A DNA stretch of 38,211 nt, from assembly GCA_003164035.1 (NCBI GenBank), contig PLRS01000085.1, forward strand, positions 1-38,211. The letters are read 5' to 3'. Source of the DNA: Bryobacterales bacterium (GTDB lineage: Bacteria > Acidobacteriota > Terriglobia > Bryobacterales > Bryobacteraceae). Under the pieces are notes generated by a model that saw only the letters and a program-made list of their open reading frames with translations, was not told the origin of the DNA and did not search any database. A program made the translations under genes and the position numbers. Below are positions 34,809 through 38,211 of the stretch, one piece after another (within the stretch, counting starts at the first letter, position 1; each line of letters opens with the position of its first letter).

Positions 34809-34927
34809 TCAGGCCCGAAGAAAGACGGTTGCCCACGCCAAACCCACCCTTGCACTCACCTCGCTACCCGGATCCCTCGTTTAGCTCCCCTGAATCCTCT
34901 CTAACAACCGTCTGCATTCGGGCCTGA
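34809..34927. repeat. 119-bp inverted repeat element
   Basis: 23-bp arms at 34809-34831 (TCAGGCCCGAAG onward, ending GACGGTTG) and 34905-34927, matching at 20 of 23 positions in inverted orientation, with ~73 bp between. The inner part encodes nothing recognisable. It may be a small non-autonomous element. Confidence 0.6.
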
Positions 34928-34952
34928 CCGAAGGCCTTGGTACCGGCGGGCA

Positions 34953-35034
34953 ACCGCTCCCTCGCGGTCGCGGCTCGGTAAGTGACTGCAAACACGCGGC
35001 ACCCGTTACCGAGCCGCGACCGCAAGGGAGCGGT
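34953..35034. repeat. Inverted repeat, GGCAACCGCTCCCT family
   Basis: 29-bp arms (34953-34981 and 35006-35034) with one mismatch and a 24-nt loop. The arms are close variants of those at 36750-36845. Confidence 0.8.
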
Positions 35035-35098
35035 GGTACACACGCATCGAGTACGCGATCATAACTGCGAAACCGCGCACTTGGGCTAGGATGGGAAT

Positions 35099-35413
35099 AT
35101 GGCGAAAGTGAAAGCGAACGCGATGTTCGAGGTGGACTGCCCGTGCTGCGAGGCGAAGCTGAAAATCGACCCCGAAACGCGCGCGGTCATCGCCCACACG
35201 GTTGCCGTAAAGCCGCCGCCTATCTCCGACCTGGCCGCCGAGGTGGCCAAGTTGAAAGGCGAAGGCGCGCGCCGCGACGAGGTATTCCGCAAACAGGTGG
35301 AGGCGGAACGCCAGCACGGCAAAGTGCTGGAGAAGAAATTCGACGAGTTGTTCCAGCGCGCCAAGGAGAACCCCGACGCTCCTCCGCCGCTGAGGGATTT
35401 CGATCTCGATTGA
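35099..35413 (+). CDS. Small protein with Cys pair and coiled coil, function unknown
   Basis: 104 residues. The N-terminal ~35 carry one CPCC motif in a zinc-ribbon-like setting (VDCPCCEAKLKIDPETRAVI), but no second Cys pair, so metal binding would need a dimer. Residues ~45-90 are highly charged and helical, likely a coiled coil (LAAEVAKLKGEGARRDEVFR), and the tail is Pro/Asp-rich. I believe similar small proteins occur widely in Acidobacteriota but cannot name a function. It is convergent with the VanZ-like gene. ATG 35099 opens the frame; the ribosome-binding site is weak. Confidence 0.7.
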   Translation: MAKVKANAMFEVDCPCCEAKLKIDPETRAVIAHTVAVKPPPISDLAAEVAKLKGEGARRDEVFRKQVEAERQHGKVLEKKFDELFQRAKENPDAPPPLRDFDLD

Positions 35414-35431
35414 AGTGGCGGAAGAAATATG

Positions 35432-35496
35432 GCCACAGATAAACGCAGATAAGAGGGCTTGGGTCTTATCTGTGTTCATCTGTGTTCATCTGTGGC
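35432..35496. repeat. Inverted repeat of TTCATCTGTG decamers (copy 2)
   Basis: Right part 35464-35496 holds three decamer units; left part 35432-35454 their inverted complement with single-base variation (GCCACAGATAAACGCAGATA). It lies between the convergent Cys-pair and VanZ-like genes and could terminate both as a stem-loop. The VanZ-like frame ends inside it. Confidence 0.8.
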
Positions 35497-36695
35497 TCAC
35501 GTCCTTTGCTCCTTCGATCCGCCACCGTATCCAGCCAGCGCAGCATCATGGCCAGCAGCAGGGCGTAAACCGGGTCGGTGATTTCGGCGGTTCGGCCGGG
35601 AAGATAGCGTTGGGCGCATTCGATGGCCGCCAGCAGCGCGGTGATGCCAATGGTTGGCGCCAGACGCCGGCGGCCGGCCGCCCAGAACAGCCAGATGCTC
35701 GCTCCGTAGAGAAATCCCTTTTCAAGAATCGGTTGCATGGCGGCGGCATAATCGTAGCTGAGCGTGGCGCCGAACGGCATCCAGGAAAAAGGCCCCGCGA
35801 CAGCGCGGAAATGATACGGCGCGAGGCCGCGAACGAATAAAGCCGCCACGCTGAGCCATGCCACCAGCAAATTTCGGCGCGGGTAGCGCCAGAACCCGTA
35901 TCTCCATGCCAGCCCGGCGCACGCCGCGCCCAGAATTTCCGCGAACTGAAAGCTGCGATCCTGGATCAGGATTTTGGCGGGAATCAGAAGCAGGAGGACC
36001 GGCAGCAGGCGCCGCGCCGCTCGCGCGCCGGCCACCGCTTCGAGCAGGCAGCCCACGGCAAGGCAATCGACGGCAATCAGGGGCGCGTCCGTCCAGTGAA
36101 ACGCTTCGAGGTTCGAGAGCGCCATCGATTTGAGACGAAACGCGTAGAGGCCCAGGCTGGGAAAGAACGGACAGGTTTGGGCGGCGGCCCAAAACAGCAG
36201 CAGGAGCCACGCGCCGCTCGGCCTAAGCGCGGCCTTCAGCGTGGCATGCCGGGTGAAGCGCGCCAGCGCATTCTCGTAGGTTCGCGCCAATAGGATTCCG
36301 GCCGCTGTGCCGAGGATGTTGGTGATGAGATCGCTGGGCGAAGGCTGGCGCGGCCGGTCGAACCCTTGCAGGAATTCCATCGAGCCCGATAGCAGCGCAC
36401 CGCCGGCAAGACCAAGAACGGCGGCCTCGAGCGGCGCCAGTTTGCCCCTCAGCCACACGAAAGCCAGCACGCCGAGCGGCATGTAAAGCAACACGTTGAC
36501 GACCACGTCCCGGTAGAAAAAGCGGTTGACGGCCGGCCAGTTGTGGGTCAGTGTCCAAAACGGGTCCGGCATCTCGGCACGGGCGCCGAAGTGGAACGGG
36601 AAAAGCGATCCGTACACGATCAGCAGGACGGTGAAGAGGAGAAAACGGCCGACGACGGAGCCGTTGTCAGCCGGTGCGAAGTCCGGTTGGCTCAT
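35466..36695 (-). CDS. VanZ-like integral membrane protein
   Basis: 409 residues with about ten membrane segments. The N-terminal part (about 18-145) is a VanZ-like domain: LLIVYGSLFPFHF, VNVLLYMPLGVLAF, GSMEFLQGFDRPRQPSPSDL and ITNILGTAAG. A second, weaker VanZ-like half at 320-400 keeps FGATLSYDY, IECAQRYLPGRTAEITDP and a terminal helix. VanZ in vancomycin clusters gives teicoplanin tolerance; the role of free-standing homologs is unknown. The last ~9 residues (QMNTDEHR) and the stop codon are supplied by the decamer repeat, so the original C-terminus was probably different. Confidence 0.88.
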   Translation of the reverse strand: MSQPDFAPADNGSVVGRFLLFTVLLIVYGSLFPFHFGARAEMPDPFWTLTHNWPAVNRFFYRDVVVNVLLYMPLGVLAFVWLRGKLAPLEAAVLGLAGGALLSGSMEFLQGFDRPRQPSPSDLITNILGTAAGILLARTYENALARFTRHATLKAALRPSGAWLLLLFWAAAQTCPFFPSLGLYAFRLKSMALSNLEAFHWTDAPLIAVDCLAVGCLLEAVAGARAARRLLPVLLLLIPAKILIQDRSFQFAEILGAACAGLAWRYGFWRYPRRNLLVAWLSVAALFVRGLAPYHFRAVAGPFSWMPFGATLSYDYAAAMQPILEKGFLYGASIWLFWAAGRRRLAPTIGITALLAAIECAQRYLPGRTAEITDPVYALLLAMMLRWLDTVADRRSKGREPQMNTDEHR

Positions 36696-36749
36696 CCCGT
36701 GACCGATCGGCGTTTATCCATACCTCTTAGGTGGCCGTTCCGCAACGCT

Positions 36750-36845
36750 CCGGCAACCGCTCCCTGACGGTCGCGGCTCTGACTCCTGCCATTCGGTGCG
36801 TCACGGCACGAGCCTGAGCCGCGACCGTCAGGGAGCGGTTGCCGG
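36750..36845. repeat. Perfect 30-bp inverted repeat, GGCAACCGCTCCCT family
   Basis: Arms at 36750-36779 and 36816-36845 are exact inverted complements around a 36-nt loop. It occupies the gap between the divergently oriented 5' end of the VanZ-like gene and the 3' end of metK, 29 bp past the metK stop. Confidence 0.85.
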
Positions 36846-36874
36846 CAGTTGAACTGGTTGTTTCCTGACAGCGC

Positions 36875-38044
36875 CTAGCGGGCGACCGCCTGGGCTGCGC
36901 CGGCCTGTTCCTTCAATATCTCGGCCTTGTCGGTGGCTTCCCAGGTGAAAGTGTCTTCGGTCCGGCCGAAATGCCCGAATGCCGCGGTGGCCCGGTAGAT
37001 CGGGCGGCGCAGTTTCAAAGTCTCGATGATGGCGCGCGGCGTGAGCGCAAAGTTTTCCCGCACCAGGTCGGTGAAGCGCGCGTCCGGAATCGCGCCCGTT
37101 CCGAAGGTGTTGACGGTGACCGAAACCGGCTCGGCCACGCCGATGGCGTAAGCCAGTTGCACTTCGCAGCGCGTCGCCAGGCCGGAGGCCACCAGGTTCT
37201 TGGCGATGTACCGCGCCAGGTAGCAGGCCGAGCGGTCCACCTTCGTCGGGTCCTTGCCGGAAAACGCGCCGCCGCCGTGCCGGCCCATGCCGCCGTAGGT
37301 GTCGACGATGATCTTGCGGCCGGTCAAACCGGTGTCGCCGTGCGGGCCGCCCACCACGAACCGCCCGGTGGGGTTGATGTGGTACTTGGTCTGGGAATCC
37401 ACCATTCCCGACGGCACCACCGCGTCAATGATATGCTTCTTCACCTCCGCGCGCAGGTCTTCAATGGAAATATCGGGGCTGTGCTGGGTGGAGATCACCA
37501 CCGCTTCGATGCGCTTGGGCCGGTTGCCGGCGTACTCGACGCTGACCTGGCTTTTGCCGTCGGGCCGCAGAAAATCCAGTTCGCCCTGACGCCGCGCCTC
37601 GCTCAGGCGCCGCACCAGTTTGTGCGCCATCATGATCGGCAGCGGCATCAGCTCGGGTGTCTCGTCGCAGGCATACCCGAACATCAGCCCCTGGTCGCCG
37701 GCTCCGCCCGTGTCCACACCCATCGATATATCGGGCGATTGCGACTGGATCAAGTTGTGCACGCCGCAGGTGTGGGAATCGAACCCGAAGCTGGCGTCGT
37801 TGTACCCCACGTGTTCGATGGTGCCGCGCGCAATTCTCTGCACGTCCACGTAGGTCTTGGTGGTGATCTCGCCGGCCACGATGCAGGTACCGGTGGTCAC
37901 CAGAACCTCGCATGCCACCCGCCCGGTGGGATCGTCCGCCAGCACCGCATCCAGCACGGCGTCGGAAATCTGGTCGGCAATTTTATCGGGGTGGCCTTCG
38001 GTCACCGATTCCGAAGTAAAAAGATAATTTTGATTGTCTGCCAA
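36875..38044 (-). CDS. metK: S-adenosylmethionine synthase
   Basis: 389 residues, full length. MetK makes SAM from methionine and ATP. The N-terminal [20 protein letters not shown] holds the ATP-binding His, the block [12 protein letters not shown] is the family loop, and [17 protein letters not shown] holds phosphate-binding residues. It starts at TTG 38044 with AGGAGA about 9 nt upstream; no ATG or GTG gives a better N-terminus. No SAM riboswitch is visible in the 167 nt available upstream. Confidence 0.98.
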   Translation of the reverse strand: MADNQNYLFTSESVTEGHPDKIADQISDAVLDAVLADDPTGRVACEVLVTTGTCIVAGEITTKTYVDVQRIARGTIEHVGYNDASFGFDSHTCGVHNLIQSQSPDISMGVDTGGAGDQGLMFGYACDETPELMPLPIMMAHKLVRRLSEARRQGELDFLRPDGKSQVSVEYAGNRPKRIEAVVISTQHSPDISIEDLRAEVKKHIIDAVVPSGMVDSQTKYHINPTGRFVVGGPHGDTGLTGRKIIVDTYGGMGRHGGGAFSGKDPTKVDRSACYLARYIAKNLVASGLATRCEVQLAYAIGVAEPVSVTVNTFGTGAIPDARFTDLVRENFALTPRAIIETLKLRRPIYRATAAFGHFGRTEDTFTWEATDKAEILKEQAGAAQAVAR

Positions 38045-38095
38045 GGGTTTCTTCTCCTGCGGTAAAATTCACTTCACTGTAACGCAATTTCCGGC

Positions 38096-38162
38096 GGTGG
38101 GGCATGCTTTCGCTTGCCTTCAAAACCAGCAATTGCACGGGCAAGCGAAAGCATGCCCCACC
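38096..38162. repeat. Perfect 23-bp inverted repeat upstream of metK
   Basis: Arms at 38096-38118 and 38140-38162 are exact inverted complements (GGTGGGGCATGCTTTC onward) around 21 nt. Each arm can also form a small GCAAGC-GAAA-GCATGC stem with one mismatch. It lies 51 bp before the metK start codon. Confidence 0.85.
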
Positions 38163-38211
38163 TCTTCAATACCGGTAATGATCCGGTTTGTACGGCCCTT
38201 CCACCGGCACG

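Larger units (their letters stand above)
34640..35098. other. Gene-free interval with two inverted-repeat elements
   Basis: About 460 nt between the divergent pyrE and the small Cys-pair protein gene. It contains a CACCACCACC microsatellite near 34713-34731, an inverted repeat at 34809-34927 and another at 34953-35034 (both listed). Short open frames here are compositionally biased and unsupported. No promoter is obvious. Confidence 0.55.

Noticed and set aside
34687-34884. Possible small protein with a poly-Pro run upstream of the Cys-pair gene
   Set aside because: The Pro run comes from a CACCACC microsatellite and the frame crosses an inverted-repeat element; no ribosome-binding site or homology.
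38045-38211. SAM riboswitch upstream of metK
   Set aside because: Only 167 nt are visible; they are dominated by the perfect inverted repeat and show no SAM-I/II/IV-type core.

Overview
The window is 38 kb of high-GC, densely packed, unambiguously bacterial chromosome. It most likely comes from the Acidobacteriota, near the Solibacter/Bryobacter group. The best marker is the pair of secreted VWA proteins at 22.1-24.1 kb, which look like the VWFA-related Acidobacterial domain family (TIGR03436). Kdo synthesis genes (kdsA, kdsB) indicate an outer membrane with LPS. The many small inverted repeats between genes also suit a large soil-type genome. The taxonomic call is inference from families, not from a marker-gene search.

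Layout. 0-9.8 kb: the end of a uxaA-type sugar-acid dehydratase, a membrane Ser/Thr kinase with TPRs, a membrane hybrid histidine kinase, a secreted GH29 fucosidase, a 0.7 kb gene-free repeat-rich stretch, a SnoaL-like protein with an aldo/keto reductase, and an orphan MacB-type permease. 9.8-14.1 kb: the heat-shock cluster hrcA-grpE-dnaJ, a small membrane protein, rpmB and a secreted TPR protein. 14.1-17.1 kb: uvrC, then a tandem pair of secreted PPC/DUF296 proteins. 17.1-18.6 kb: two adjacent toxin-antitoxin modules, vapBC and hicAB. 18.8-22.0 kb: kdsB-pyrG-kdsA, an operon for Kdo and its CTP supply. 22.1-24.3 kb: two VWA proteins and a small basic protein with overlapping reading frames. 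24.3-27.2 kb: a small secreted basic protein, a NarL-type two-component pair and a second SnoaL-like protein. 27.3-31.5 kb: mutS2 flanked on both sides by HigBA-type toxin-antitoxin modules of different families. 31.5-34.6 kb: the minus-strand run pyrE-truA-BON-SMP30-nudix. 35.1-38.0 kb: a small Cys-pair protein, a VanZ-like membrane protein and metK.

The housekeeping genes are ordinary. The less ordinary content is: (1) at least seven families of short inverted-repeat elements between genes, some perfect over 23-30 bp per arm; (2) four toxin-antitoxin modules in about 14 kb, two with readable operator-like palindromes; (3) a HigA-type antitoxin with a C-terminal extension about as long as a whole normal HigA; (4) a tandem duplication of a secreted PPC protein; (5) a translationally coupled VWA-VWA-small-protein unit. 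No CRISPR array, rRNA, tRNA, prophage or intact transposase was seen.
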